From Alphaproteobacteria bacterium (GTDB lineage: Bacteria > Pseudomonadota > Alphaproteobacteria > Rhizobiales > Xanthobacteraceae), in NCBI GenBank assembly GCA_016869215.1, contig VGEP01000019.1:20672-84671 (forward strand): DNA of 64,000 nt, read 5' to 3'. The notes beneath the pieces were generated by a model. The model saw nothing but the letters and a program-made list of their open reading frames with translations. It did not search any database and was not told the origin of the DNA. Each line of letters begins with the position of its first letter. Within the stretch, counting starts at the first letter, position 1. Positions 18,574 to 26,475 of the stretch are shown here, piece after piece. Position numbers and translations under genes: made by a program.

Positions 18574-18974
18574 GACGCACCAGCGGTGCCGCGGGCACGG
18601 TTACCCTCTCCCCTTGCGGGAGAGGGTGGCACGCCGCGCAGCGGCGTGCCGGGTGAGGGGTGGCTTTGCGCAATCACAGTCAGGACACCTTCGAGATTAC
18701 GAAGGACATCGTTGTTCCAGAATCGCAGAACCCGATATCCACGGGCAGCAAAATAGTCGTCGCGAACCGCATCCGACCTGCTGTCTGCATGTTGTCCGCC
18801 GTCGACTTCCACAATCACCTTCGATTCAAAGCAGACAAAGTCAATAATATAGCGCCCGAGCGGGACCTGCCTGCGGAACTTCGGCCCGATGCTGCGCGAC
18901 CGCAACGCACGCCAGAGCTTCTTCTCGGCGTCCGTCATTTCTGTTCGCAAACGCTTCACATTCGTCGCGACCAT
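18570..18974 (-). CDS. DUF559 (Vsr-like endonuclease fold) protein, inserted between ccmE and ccmF
   Basis: About 134 residues. The DUF559 pattern is clear: MTDAEKKLWRALRSR, then FRRQVPLGRYIIDFVCFESKVIVEVDGGQH, then RDDYFAARGYRVLRFWNNDVL. This is a PD-(D/E)XK nuclease-like fold related to Vsr; the Asp in YIIDF and the Glu/Asp in VIVEVDGGQH are the likely metal-binding residues. Activity in this family is mostly uncharacterised. The ATG at 18974 lies against the GTGAGGGG end of the right-hand repeat, which supplies the only ribosome-site-like sequence. The last 25 codons (HPSPGTPLRGVPPSPARGEG) are translated from the other repeat, and the stop overlaps the ccmF start. The gene is therefore repeat to repeat, and looks like a cassette inserted into the ccm operon. 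A GTG at 18983 is an alternative start. Confidence 0.88.
   Translation of the reverse strand: MVATNVKRLRTEMTDAEKKLWRALRSRSIGPKFRRQVPLGRYIIDFVCFESKVIVEVDGGQHADSRSDAVRDDYFAARGYRVLRFWNNDVLRNLEGVLTVIAQSHPSPGTPLRGVPPSPARGEGNRARGTAGAS
18604..18660. repeat. REP-like palindromic repeat, left copy bracketing DUF559 gene
   Basis: Two hairpins in a row: CCCTCTCCC-cttgc-GGGAGAGGG at 18604-18626, then GGCACGCCGC-gca-GCGGCGTGCC at 18628-18650, ending GGGTGAGGGG. The same module occurs inverted at 18975-19033, and related modules occur at 53315-53447. It encodes the C-terminal tail of the DUF559 protein. Confidence 0.85.
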
Positions 18975-19033
18975 ACCCCTCACCCGGTCCTCGCTTCGCT
19001 CGGACCACCCTCTCCCTCAAGGGGAGAGGGTCG
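18975..19033. repeat. REP-like palindromic repeat, right (inverted) copy bracketing DUF559 gene
   Basis: The reverse complement reads ACCCTCTCCCCTTGAGGGAG...GGTCCGAGCG/CGCTCGGACC-type hairpin...GGGTGAGGGGT. It matches the copy at 18604-18660 over about 57 bp except for the stem of the second hairpin, which differs in sequence while keeping its pairing. The pair thus forms inverted repeats around the DUF559 gene. Confidence 0.85.
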
Positions 19034-19059
19034 CACCGAGCCAGCCTCGAGTCTTCCGG

Positions 19060-19509
19060 CTATTTCTTCGCCCCCTGCTCGTCCTTCCAGTGGCCCTGCT
19101 TCTTGAGCGCGTCGGCCACTTCCTTCGGCATGTAGGTCTCGTCGTGCTTGGCCAGAACCGAGTCGGCCCGGAACAGATTGGCCGACACCAGCACGCCCTC
19201 CGTCACCACGCCCTGCCCTTCGCGAAACAAGTCGGGCAGGATGCCCTGGTACGTCACCGGAATGGCGCTGTTGCCGTCGGTGACCTCGAACCGCACCTGA
19301 AGCTGCTCGCCCTTCTGCACCGTGCCGGGCTTCACCAGCCCGCCGAGCCGGATGCGCGTTCCGGGCTGCACCTTCTTTTCGATCACGTCGGTCGGCGAAT
19401 TGAAAAACACGATCGAGTCGCGAAGCGCGCTCAAGACCAGCACACCCGCGAGCGCCAGCACGCCCAAGCTTGCGCCGATCAGTGTCAGCCTGCGCTGCTT
19501 GCGTGTCAT
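19060..19509 (-). CDS. ccmE: Haem chaperone CcmE (CycJ)
   Basis: Periplasmic haem chaperone anchored in the inner membrane, which binds haem covalently and passes it to CcmF. 149 residues: a short basic N-terminus, a transmembrane anchor ([22 protein letters not shown]), then a beta-barrel OB fold ([13 protein letters not shown]) and the haem-binding His in [13 protein letters not shown]. The ORF track shows a fused 432-residue frame from 20358; the real start is the ATG at 19509, which overlaps the ccmI stop (ATGA). Confidence 0.96.
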   Translation of the reverse strand: MTRKQRRLTLIGASLGVLALAGVLVLSALRDSIVFFNSPTDVIEKKVQPGTRIRLGGLVKPGTVQKGEQLQVRFEVTDGNSAIPVTYQGILPDLFREGQGVVTEGVLVSANLFRADSVLAKHDETYMPKEVADALKKQGHWKDEQGAKK

Positions 19510-20630
19510 CCTTCGAGGCCCAGTCCCTTCATCAGTTCGTCCACGCGGCGGAGCTTCTCGGCGTCGCCCGCAAGCGCGCGCCGCGCGTCTGCGGCCGCCG
19601 CCTGCGCTTTGGCCTTGTCGCCCATGACCATATAGGCGCGCATCAGCCGCAGCCATCCCTCGACGTCGCCGCCATCCTGCTTGAGCCGCTCGGCAAGCCG
19701 CTCGACCATGCCCTGTACCATCGCCGCGCGCTGCTCCGGGGCGAGTTCGGCCGCCGCCGCGACGTCCTCGGCGCTCGGCCCGCGCGGCGCCGGCGACGAC
19801 GGATCGACGCGGGCCAGCGATTCGCGCACGATCCCCACCCACGGCGCGCCGGGCGGCGCTTCGGCGAGCAGCTTCCGCCACATATCCGCGGCGTCGTTCG
19901 GGCGGCCGTCCTGCTCGGCGGCATGCCCCATGAAAAATCGCGCCCGCACGTCGGCCGGGTCGAGCCTGAGCGCGCGTTCGAACGCCGCCTTGGACTCCGC
20001 GGTGATGACCCCGTTGGCCGCCGCCGCCAGCGCCTCGCCGAGATCGGTTTCTCGGTCCGCAGTGACACCGAGCAATTGCAGCACGTTGCGCCGCGCCTTC
20101 ACCGCGTCCTGAAAGCGCCCGAGCCGCATATAGACCGGCGACAGCACCTCCCAGCCGCGGCCGTCGTCGGGGTTCTGTTCCAGATGCGCCTCGACCCGGC
20201 CGATCAGTTCGGCGATCGAACGCTGCTCCGGCGACAGTTCGCGCACATCCGTCCGCGACTGACCCGGCCGGTCCGGCGAACCGAGCGGCAGATAGAAGCC
20301 CGCGCCGACCAGCGGCAGCACGATCAGAGCCGCAATCGCGGCGGCGCGGCGGCGCCAATTCGCGTTGGACGCCGCGTCCGGTCCGGGCGCCGCCTCAGCG
20401 CCCGCCGCATCGGCCGCAGCGATCAGCCGGCGCGAGACCTCGACGCGGGCGGCCTCGGCCTCCGCAACCCCGATCAGGCCCGCGGCGCGGTCGCGTTCGA
20501 TCTCGTCGAGCTGGTCGCGATAGACCTCGATATCGCTGCCCGCCGACGCCGGCGCGCGCCGCGACAGCGGCCAGAGCACCGCAAGGATCGCGACCCCGGT
20601 CATCAGCGCAATCGCGAGCCAGAGCATCAT
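19506..20630 (-). CDS. ccmI: c-type cytochrome biogenesis protein CcmI (CycH)
   Basis: Apocytochrome c chaperone, 374 residues. Two membrane segments at the N-terminus ([19 protein letters not shown], and [21 protein letters not shown] near 100), with a cytoplasmic loop carrying the typical [17 protein letters not shown] motif between them. The C-terminal half is a TPR periplasmic domain ([42 protein letters not shown]). First gene of the ccm/cyc operon; it overlaps ccmE by 4 bp. Confidence 0.95.
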   Translation of the reverse strand: MMLWLAIALMTGVAILAVLWPLSRRAPASAGSDIEVYRDQLDEIERDRAAGLIGVAEAEAARVEVSRRLIAAADAAGAEAAPGPDAASNANWRRRAAAIAALIVLPLVGAGFYLPLGSPDRPGQSRTDVRELSPEQRSIAELIGRVEAHLEQNPDDGRGWEVLSPVYMRLGRFQDAVKARRNVLQLLGVTADRETDLGEALAAAANGVITAESKAAFERALRLDPADVRARFFMGHAAEQDGRPNDAADMWRKLLAEAPPGAPWVGIVRESLARVDPSSPAPRGPSAEDVAAAAELAPEQRAAMVQGMVERLAERLKQDGGDVEGWLRLMRAYMVMGDKAKAQAAAADARRALAGDAEKLRRVDELMKGLGLEG

Positions 20631-20714
20631 GGGCGTGGGTTTACATCACGGCCGCCGGGCGCAAAATAGGCTTGCCGCGCATATTTCCGGCGCCCGCCAC
20701 GGCAGGAGCATCAA

Positions 20715-21029
20715 ATGATCGTCACCATCGTCACATTCCAGCTTCCCAAGCCCGCGACGCTGGCCGAAATCACTGCCACGTTCCAAAGCACCGCGCCGAA
20801 GTACCGCGGCGTTCCGGGCCTGTTGCGCAAGAACTACTGGATGAGCGAGGACGGCCGGCGCGCCGGCGGCATCTACGTCTGGGAATCGCGCGCCGACGCC
20901 GACCGCATGTACACCCCGGAATGGAAGGCCTTCGTCGCGGACAAGTACGGCTCGCCGCCCGGCATCGAGTACCTGCATTCGCCGGTGATGGTCGATAACC
21001 GCGAGGGAACGATCAGCGTCGCTGCGTAG
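20715..21029 (+). CDS. YdhR-like monooxygenase-fold small protein
   Basis: 104 residues with the dimeric ferredoxin-like fold of the YdhR/ABM group. Visible features are MIVTIVTFQLPKP at the start, FQSTAPKYRGVPGLLRKNYWMSEDGRRAGGIYVWESRADADRMYTPEW, and a C-terminal PPGIEYLHSPVMVDN. Members are putative monooxygenases or stress proteins without known substrate. The gene overlaps the end of the convergent hypothetical gene by 17 bp. Confidence 0.85.
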   Translation: MIVTIVTFQLPKPATLAEITATFQSTAPKYRGVPGLLRKNYWMSEDGRRAGGIYVWESRADADRMYTPEWKAFVADKYGSPPGIEYLHSPVMVDNREGTISVAA

Positions 21030-22470
21030 CGGCCGCGGGCTCGGCGGGCTCCTCCAGCGGCGGAAGCGGCCTGCGCTCGCCGCCGTGCACGGCAACGTCG
21101 GCCGCCTTGGCGAGCAGGCCCGCGTATTCGCCGCCGAACACCTTGTTGCAGAACCGCACCGCGGCGTCGATCTGCGACATCCGGAACGGGCGCTCGCGCT
21201 CGTCCGCGCCGCGCAGGCCGTCGAGCAGCGCGCGCGTGTTGGTGTCGAGCAGGCGCTGCAGCTCGGCGAAGATGCGCAAGCCCGCCTCGTTCACCGCAAG
21301 CTCGCCCGCGTAGTTGCGGCTGGCGATCGCCAACGCAATGAGCGCCTCGGTCTCCGCCACGTCGTGCGGATCGAGCGCCGCGGCGCCGGCGATGTCGGTC
21401 AGCGAGCGCGGCCGCAGCAGCCGGCGCACCCGGCCGGGCGCCAGTTCGATTTCCGCGGTCAGCACGTCGGACACTTCGGTGCGGATCGCGGCGAGCCGCC
21501 GGCCCCAGGCCGATTCCGAGTCGATGTTCAACTCGGTGCGCAGGCCTCGCACCGCGTCGTGGATTTCCTTGAGCAGCGAGTCGTTGCCGGCGCCGCGCCC
21601 GGCCTTGAGGTCGGCCGCGAGCGCGCGTATGCGCTCCTCGATCTCGTCCATGACGATGTCGACGGTGACCGCATACGAGGTCGCGGCGATCCGATCGCCC
21701 TCGTCGCTGCCGGCCGCGCTGACGGCGAGCCGGACCAATTGCCACGGCGCCGCAAGGCGGCTTTTGACCAGATTCAGGGAATACACGAACAGGTCCGACC
21801 GGATGCCGAGCGGATTGTCGACCAGCGCCAGCACGCTCTCGACGTGCGGCCCGGAGAAGTTCCGGATCAGGTTCGGAAGCTGCACGCCGAGCATGGCGAG
21901 CCCATCGCGCACATTGAGCACGCCGCGGACCGCGTTCAGGACGTCGATGGCGTGCCGGGTGCCGAGCTGGCCGCTCAGGCGCAACCGGCCTTCCTCGTCG
22001 CCCTGCAGATCGGCCATCGCCTGCTTGATGCGGCGGACCGCGAGGTCCTGAAACGTCCGCACCAGGTAATCCGCCTTGTCCTCGTCGCCGGCCGCCAGCG
22101 CAGTCTCGACCTGGGCGACGTAGTCCTTCGCCTCCGCCGGCAGCAGCGTGGTCTCGATCCAGCGCCAGACCGGCTCGAACGTCAAATGCGCAATCCGTCC
22201 GCGGAGCGCGCCGCCGTCCGCATCGTCGACTGCGAACGGTTCGAGCGGCGCCAGGAACATCTGTGCGGGTGCGCCGAGTTCGGGCTTGCGGATACCCTCG
22301 GCCCGGAGACTTCGCCGCAGTTCGCTGACCGCGAGTTCGAGCGCGGCCGACTCGCCGCCGCCTTTCGTGCCGCGATCGAGCTCCGCCATCAGCAAGGCGC
22401 GGGAGCCGGGCTCGAGGTCGCCGATGAAGGCGCGCAGGCGTTCGATGATGGGCTGGCCATCGCTGGACAT
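21013..22470 (-). CDS. Conserved hypothetical protein, mostly helical
   Basis: About 485 residues with no family recognised by eye. The composition is Ala/Leu/Glu/Arg-rich, predicted largely alpha-helical and cytoplasmic; there is no signal peptide and no membrane helix. The start MSSDGQPIIERLRAFIGDLEPGSRALLMAEL is preferred over the earlier GTG at 22491. A Pro/Glu-rich tail (PLPPLEEPAEP) ends the protein. Codon use matches neighbours, suggesting a resident gene. It is divergent from the small membrane protein operon. Confidence 0.8.
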   Translation of the reverse strand: MSSDGQPIIERLRAFIGDLEPGSRALLMAELDRGTKGGGESAALELAVSELRRSLRAEGIRKPELGAPAQMFLAPLEPFAVDDADGGALRGRIAHLTFEPVWRWIETTLLPAEAKDYVAQVETALAAGDEDKADYLVRTFQDLAVRRIKQAMADLQGDEEGRLRLSGQLGTRHAIDVLNAVRGVLNVRDGLAMLGVQLPNLIRNFSGPHVESVLALVDNPLGIRSDLFVYSLNLVKSRLAAPWQLVRLAVSAAGSDEGDRIAATSYAVTVDIVMDEIEERIRALAADLKAGRGAGNDSLLKEIHDAVRGLRTELNIDSESAWGRRLAAIRTEVSDVLTAEIELAPGRVRRLLRPRSLTDIAGAAALDPHDVAETEALIALAIASRNYAGELAVNEAGLRIFAELQRLLDTNTRALLDGLRGADERERPFRMSQIDAAVRFCNKVFGGEYAGLLAKAADVAVHGGERRPLPPLEEPAEPAAATQRR

Positions 22471-22589
22471 ATCGGCACCATCCGATACCACTCAATCCTG
22501 GACTGGATATCCCTCCCGGATTAAGCAATCGTTAGGCCTTCGCAAATCGTACGATCCGCCGCGCCGGCCGGCCGCAGCCCGACCGCCAC

Positions 22590-22646
22590 CCGCCAAGGCA
22601 ATCCGCCAAGACAATCCGCCAAGATAATTCACCAAGACGATCCACC
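22590..22646 (+). repeat. 13-bp tandem repeat, four copies plus a partial
   Basis: Units CCGCCAAGGCAAT, CCGCCAAGACAAT, CCGCCAAGATAAT and TCACCAAGACGAT follow one another without gaps at 22590, 22603, 22616 and 22629, then a partial CCACC. It lies in the spacer just upstream of the first gene of the Rieske group. The 13-bp period does not keep reading frame, so it is not coding. Confidence 0.85.
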
Positions 22647-22660
22647 ATGAGCGTCCCGAG

Positions 22661-22888
22661 ATGAGCGCCGAAATCGTCCTGTTCCTCGCCGTTGCAGTCT
22701 ACGGTGCCGCGGGCCTGGCCGTCGGGGCGGCGTTCGTGACCGTGGCCGCCGGCCGGGTGCTGAGTGCGCCGGGGGCATCTCAGCCGGTTTCGTTCACGTT
22801 TGGCGCACGCCTCCTGATCCTGCCCGGCGCGGCCGCGCTCTGGCCTTACGTGCTGCTGCGCTGGCGCCGCGCGCTGCGGCAGCCGTGA
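22661..22888 (+). CDS. Small two-helix membrane protein
   Basis: 75 residues. Two hydrophobic segments are seen: IVLFLAVAVYGAAGLAVGAAFVTVAAG and FTFGARLLILPGAAALWPYVLL, with a basic C-terminus (RWRRALRQP). No family recognised with certainty. It precedes a 45-residue membrane peptide and the ferric-reductase/Rieske gene on the same strand with very short spacing, suggesting accessory subunits of that redox protein. Confidence 0.75.
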   Translation: MSAEIVLFLAVAVYGAAGLAVGAAFVTVAAGRVLSAPGASQPVSFTFGARLLILPGAAALWPYVLLRWRRALRQP

Positions 22889-22913
22889 GCCGCCGCCGTT
22901 CAATGTCTCGCAC

Positions 22914-23051
22914 ATGACCCGCTCGCACCGCCTTGCCCACCGCTTGATCTGGCCGGTGCTGGCCGTCGCCATCGGGCTTGGCGTCGTCATGGCGCTGGCG
23001 CTGCGACCGCTGCCCGACCCGCCGCCCGCCGCAACGGTGGCGCCGAAATGA
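22914..23051 (+). CDS. 45-residue single-helix membrane peptide
   Basis: Too short for the ORF track. It reads MTRSHRLAHRLIWPVLAVAI followed by GLGVVMALAL and a Pro/Ala-rich tail ending VAPK. One transmembrane helix with a basic His/Arg-rich N-terminus. The TGA stop overlaps the ATG of the next gene (ATGA), which strongly supports translation. It is 25 bp after the 75-residue gene. Function unknown; likely a small partner of the ferric-reductase-like protein. Confidence 0.75.
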   Translation: MTRSHRLAHRLIWPVLAVAIGLGVVMALALRPLPDPPPAATVAPK

Positions 23052-24106
23052 GCGTGGGGTTTCGCGCCGTCCAATGGAATCGCGACAAGATCGTCTATGA
23101 CGCGATCCTGATCGCGGCGACGGCGATCTACATCGCAGGCTTTGCCGCAATCGTCTGGACCGCCAATCCGCCGAAGAATCTTCCCGACGCCATCGACGTC
23201 TGGATCAGGGCGTTCGGCACCGCCGCGTTCCTGATGCTCACCGTCATCCTGTGCATCGGTCCGCTGGCGCGGCTCGACCGGCGCTTCCTGACGCTCTTGT
23301 ACAACCGGCGGCACTTCGGCGTGCTGACGTTCTTCGTCGCCTGCGTCCACGGCTGGCTGATGATCGAGTGGTTCGCGGCACAGGACGCGCTGCACACGCT
23401 CATGCCCGAACTGATGACGCTCGCCGACTACGGCAAGTTCATCGGATTCCCGTTCAAGGCGCTCGGGATCGCGGCGCTCTTGATCCTGTTCCTGATGGCC
23501 GCGACCAGCCACGATTTCTGGCTCGCCTTCCTCACTCCGCCGGTGTGGAAGGCGCTGCACATGCTGCTCTATGCCGCCTACGCCATGGTGGTGATGCACG
23601 TGGCGCTCGGCATCATGCAGTACGACCGAAGCCCGCTGATCCCGGCGATGCTGATCGTGTGCTTCGGCGCGGTGGCCGCGCTGCATCTTCTTGCCATTTG
23701 GCGCGAGCGCCACGGCGACCGCGGCCCTACCCTCACCGCAGATGGCTGGATCGCGGTCGGGCCGCCGGCCTCGATCCCCGACAAGGCCGCGCGCATCGTG
23801 GTGGCGCCCGGCGGCGAGCGCATCGCGGTGTTCCGCGACGGCAGCGAGATCGGCGCGCTCACCAATCTCTGCGCGCACCAGAACGGCCCGCTCGGCGAGG
23901 GCCGCATCATCGACGGCTGTGTCACCTGCCCGTGGCACGGCTACCAGTATCGACTCGCGGACGGCTGCGCACCGGCGCCGTTTACCGAGCGACTCGCGAC
24001 CTACAGGGTGCGGCTGAGCGGCGGCACGCTCGAGGTCGACCCGCATCCGCTGCCGCCCGGCACGCCGGCTTCGATCCACCTGCCAAACGGCGCGCCACTG
24101 GCGTAA
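23048..24106 (+). CDS. Ferric-reductase-like membrane domain fused to a Rieske [2Fe-2S] domain
   Basis: 352 residues. The N-terminal half has about six membrane helices with His residues suited to haem b (HFGVLTFFVACVHGWLMIEW and ALHMLLYAAYAMVVMHVALG), as in ferric reductase/NADPH oxidase-like domains. The C-terminal half is a cytoplasmic Rieske domain with CAHQNGPLGEG and CPWHGYQY (C-x-H...C-x2-H ligands). The protein probably moves electrons between a soluble donor and the membrane or periplasm; the partner is unknown. The gene is translationally coupled to the upstream 45-residue peptide. Confidence 0.88.
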   Translation: MSVGFRAVQWNRDKIVYDAILIAATAIYIAGFAAIVWTANPPKNLPDAIDVWIRAFGTAAFLMLTVILCIGPLARLDRRFLTLLYNRRHFGVLTFFVACVHGWLMIEWFAAQDALHTLMPELMTLADYGKFIGFPFKALGIAALLILFLMAATSHDFWLAFLTPPVWKALHMLLYAAYAMVVMHVALGIMQYDRSPLIPAMLIVCFGAVAALHLLAIWRERHGDRGPTLTADGWIAVGPPASIPDKAARIVVAPGGERIAVFRDGSEIGALTNLCAHQNGPLGEGRIIDGCVTCPWHGYQYRLADGCAPAPFTERLATYRVRLSGGTLEVDPHPLPPGTPASIHLPNGAPLA

Positions 24107-24147
24107 GGGCCCGCCGCCGTGTCACGCTGTGGGGAAAGGGGATCGCA

Positions 24148-25314
24148 ATGCCGCAAACCGCGACCGCAAGCGAATTGATGGAGCGCGTGCGCGCGCTTGC
24201 GCCGGTCTTCGGCAAGCGCGCCGCCGCCGGCGAAGAGGCACGGCAGATACCGCCGGAGTCGGCGCGCGACATGCTCGAGGCCGGCGTTGCGCGCATCCTG
24301 ATGCCCAAGCGCTTCGGCGGCTATGAACTCGATTTCGACACATGGCTCGACGTGGTGCTGGAGCTGGCGCGGACCGACGCCTCGCACGCCTGGTGCGCCA
24401 GCCTGTTCGTCCACCACGCCCACCTGATCGCGCAGTTTCCGGAAGAGTGCCAGCAGGCGGTCTGGAAGGACGGCCCCGACGTTCCGATCGCGGCGTCGTT
24501 TGCGCCGCGTGCGCTGGCCGTGCGCGCCGCCGGCGGCTATCGCGTCTCGGGCAAGGACTCGTCGTTCTCCAGCGGCGTCGGCCATGCCGCGTGGGTCATG
24601 GTCGGCGCGATGACGCAGGGCGACGAAACGCCGGAATGGAAGTTCTTCATGATTCCGCCGGGGCAGTTCGCCATCCGCGACACCTGGCAAACCGCCGCCA
24701 TGCGCGGCACCGGCAGCAATACCATCGTCACCGACGACGTATTCGTGCCCGACAGCCGCGTGCTCAGCCTCGCCGATCTTAGGCCGGGCAAGGGACCGGG
24801 CGGCGCGGTCAACGCAAACCCGCTCTACCGCGTGCCGTTCTTCTTCTATGCGCCGCTGACGTTCACGGCTCCGATGCTGGGCGCCGTGCAGGGCGCCTAC
24901 ACAGCGTTCGTCGACGGAACGAAGACCCGCCGGGCGGTCGACGGCTCGCTGGTCGCGGAGAAAACCGGCGTCCAGGTGCGGCTGGCCCGCACCGCGGCCG
25001 ATATCGACGCGGCCGGCCTGCTGCTCCGCCGCACCGCCCGCGCCCACGAGGTTGCCGCGAACGAGATCGAGGCGTCGCTGGCGCGCTCGATCCGAGACTT
25101 CTCGCGCGTCTCGGAGCTTTCGGTGTCGGCGGCCGACGAACTGCTGGCGATGAGCGGCACCGCGGGCTTCGCATCGTCCAGTCCGATCCAGCGGGTCTGG
25201 CGCGACGTGCATTTCGCGGCGTCCCACATCAGCGTCAATCCGGAGCTGAACTACGCGCATTACGGGCGCATCGAATTCGGTCTCGGCCGCGATCCGGCGC
25301 GGCCGTTCTTCTGA
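24148..25314 (+). CDS. Acyl-CoA dehydrogenase-like flavin monooxygenase (HsaA/HpaB-type group D)
   Basis: 388 residues. The acyl-CoA dehydrogenase fold is recognised from the N-terminal helical domain (MLEAGVARILMPKRFGGYE), the middle strand domain (GGYRVSGKDSSFSSGVGHAAWVMVGA; AMRGTGSNTIVTDDVFVP) and the C-terminal helices (SRIRDFSRVSELS-like region). Divergence from true dehydrogenases and the lack of the usual catalytic Glu context place it nearer to flavin-dependent hydroxylases that need a separate reductase. The following gene encodes a Rieske-flavin reductase fusion that could supply reduced flavin. The ORF track fuses it with a shadow frame; the ATG at 24148 is the real start. Confidence 0.85.
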   Translation: MPQTATASELMERVRALAPVFGKRAAAGEEARQIPPESARDMLEAGVARILMPKRFGGYELDFDTWLDVVLELARTDASHAWCASLFVHHAHLIAQFPEECQQAVWKDGPDVPIAASFAPRALAVRAAGGYRVSGKDSSFSSGVGHAAWVMVGAMTQGDETPEWKFFMIPPGQFAIRDTWQTAAMRGTGSNTIVTDDVFVPDSRVLSLADLRPGKGPGGAVNANPLYRVPFFFYAPLTFTAPMLGAVQGAYTAFVDGTKTRRAVDGSLVAEKTGVQVRLARTAADIDAAGLLLRRTARAHEVAANEIEASLARSIRDFSRVSELSVSAADELLAMSGTAGFASSSPIQRVWRDVHFAASHISVNPELNYAHYGRIEFGLGRDPARPFF

Positions 25315-25350
25315 GCGCAGCGACGCACCCGAACCCCGACAGGAGCCGCC

Positions 25351-26475
25351 ATGGCCGAACCGAACTGGACAGACGTCGGCGCGGCCGATGACTTGGCGCA
25401 GTCGCCGCTGCGGCGCATGACCGTAAACGGCCGCGAGCTGGCGCTGTCGTACAAGGACGGCGCTTTCGGCGTCGTGTCGAACGCCTGCAATCACGTCGGC
25501 GGTCCGCTCGGCGACGGCCATCTCGACGGCGACTACGTCACCTGCCCCTGGCACAGCTGGAAATTCCACCGCTGCACCGGGATCGGCGAGCCTGGCTTCG
25601 AAGAAGACACCGTGCCGGCCTATCCGGTGAAGGTCGAAAGCGGCCGCGTGCTGGTCGACATGGCCTCGGGCACGCGGCGAAAGCGCAAGCCGCACGCGCC
25701 GCATCCGCTGGCGCGCAAAATCGAGCGCGCGCCCGGCCCGATCCGGCTCGCCGGCATTTCGACCTCGCCGATGGACGAGAAAAATCCGCGCTTCTCGGGC
25801 TCCGACCACCTGCTCGATCACGCGCTGAAGACTTGCGGCGCGCATGGCGTGGAAACCAGGCTGATCCGGCTTAGCGCGCTGAGCTTCCGGTCCTGCGAGG
25901 GCTACTACTCGAAGTCCGCCCACGCCTGCACCTGGCCGTGTTCGATCACGCAGATGGACCCGCAGGACGAGCTCGACCGCGTTTATGAGGCGCTGGTGCA
26001 CTGGGCCGACGCCGTGATCGTGGCGACTCCGATCCGCTGGGGCGCGGCGTCCTCGCTCTACTTCAAGATGGCCGAGCGGCTGAACTGCGTGCAGAACGCC
26101 ATCACCATCCGCAACCAGGTGCTGATCCGCAACAAGGTCGCGGGCTTCATCATCGTCGGCGGCCAGGACAACATCCAGGGGGTCGCCGGCCAGATGCTCG
26201 GGTTCTTCGCCGAGCTGGGATTCATCTTCCCGCAGTTCCCGTTTGTCGCGCATTCGCGCGGCTGGTCGCGCGAGGACATGGAGCGCAACGTCGAGATCGT
26301 GCGCGACTCCGAGGATCTCGCCGAGGGCGCCGGAGAGCTGGCCAGGCGCTGCATCGATCTTGCGAAACACCTGATCGCGCAGGACGAGGCTCCGTCCGCG
26401 ATCGAACGCGGCGGCCGCAAGGCCCATGCGCTGGAAATGGAAAAATCGCCGTCAACCGCCGGACAGCCAGACTAG
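25351..26475 (+). CDS. Rieske domain fused to NADPH-dependent FMN reductase
   Basis: 374 residues with two modules. Residues about 1-105 are a Rieske ferredoxin (CNHVGGPLGDGHLDGDYVTCPWHSWKF, all four ligands present). Residues about 130-350 are a flavodoxin-like NADPH:FMN reductase (RLAGISTSPMDEKNPRFSGSDHLLDHAL; ADAVIVATPIRWGAASSLYFKMAERLN), with extra Cys residues (SCEGYY, ACTWPC) reminiscent of iron-sulfur flavoproteins. It is a self-contained electron-transfer partner, probably for the preceding flavin monooxygenase. The 3' end overlaps the convergent creatininase-family gene by 4 bp. Confidence 0.88.
   Translation: MAEPNWTDVGAADDLAQSPLRRMTVNGRELALSYKDGAFGVVSNACNHVGGPLGDGHLDGDYVTCPWHSWKFHRCTGIGEPGFEEDTVPAYPVKVESGRVLVDMASGTRRKRKPHAPHPLARKIERAPGPIRLAGISTSPMDEKNPRFSGSDHLLDHALKTCGAHGVETRLIRLSALSFRSCEGYYSKSAHACTWPCSITQMDPQDELDRVYEALVHWADAVIVATPIRWGAASSLYFKMAERLNCVQNAITIRNQVLIRNKVAGFIIVGGQDNIQGVAGQMLGFFAELGFIFPQFPFVAHSRGWSREDMERNVEIVRDSEDLAEGAGELARRCIDLAKHLIAQDEAPSAIERGGRKAHALEMEKSPSTAGQPD

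Noticed and set aside
16729-18756. 675-residue ORF on the plus strand
   Set aside because: Antisense to ccmF; composition Arg/His/Gln-rich with no family signature.
19060-20358. 432-residue fused frame containing CcmE
   Set aside because: The N-terminal 283 residues are an out-of-frame reading of ccmI; ccmE begins at ATG 19509, coupled to the ccmI stop.
22532-24079. 515-residue minus-strand ORF
   Set aside because: Antisense to the ferric-reductase/Rieske gene and the small membrane genes; rich in Arg/His/Asp with no domains.
24001-26427. 808-residue ORF on the minus strand
   Set aside because: Antisense to the flavin monooxygenase and Rieske-reductase genes, which have clear motifs.
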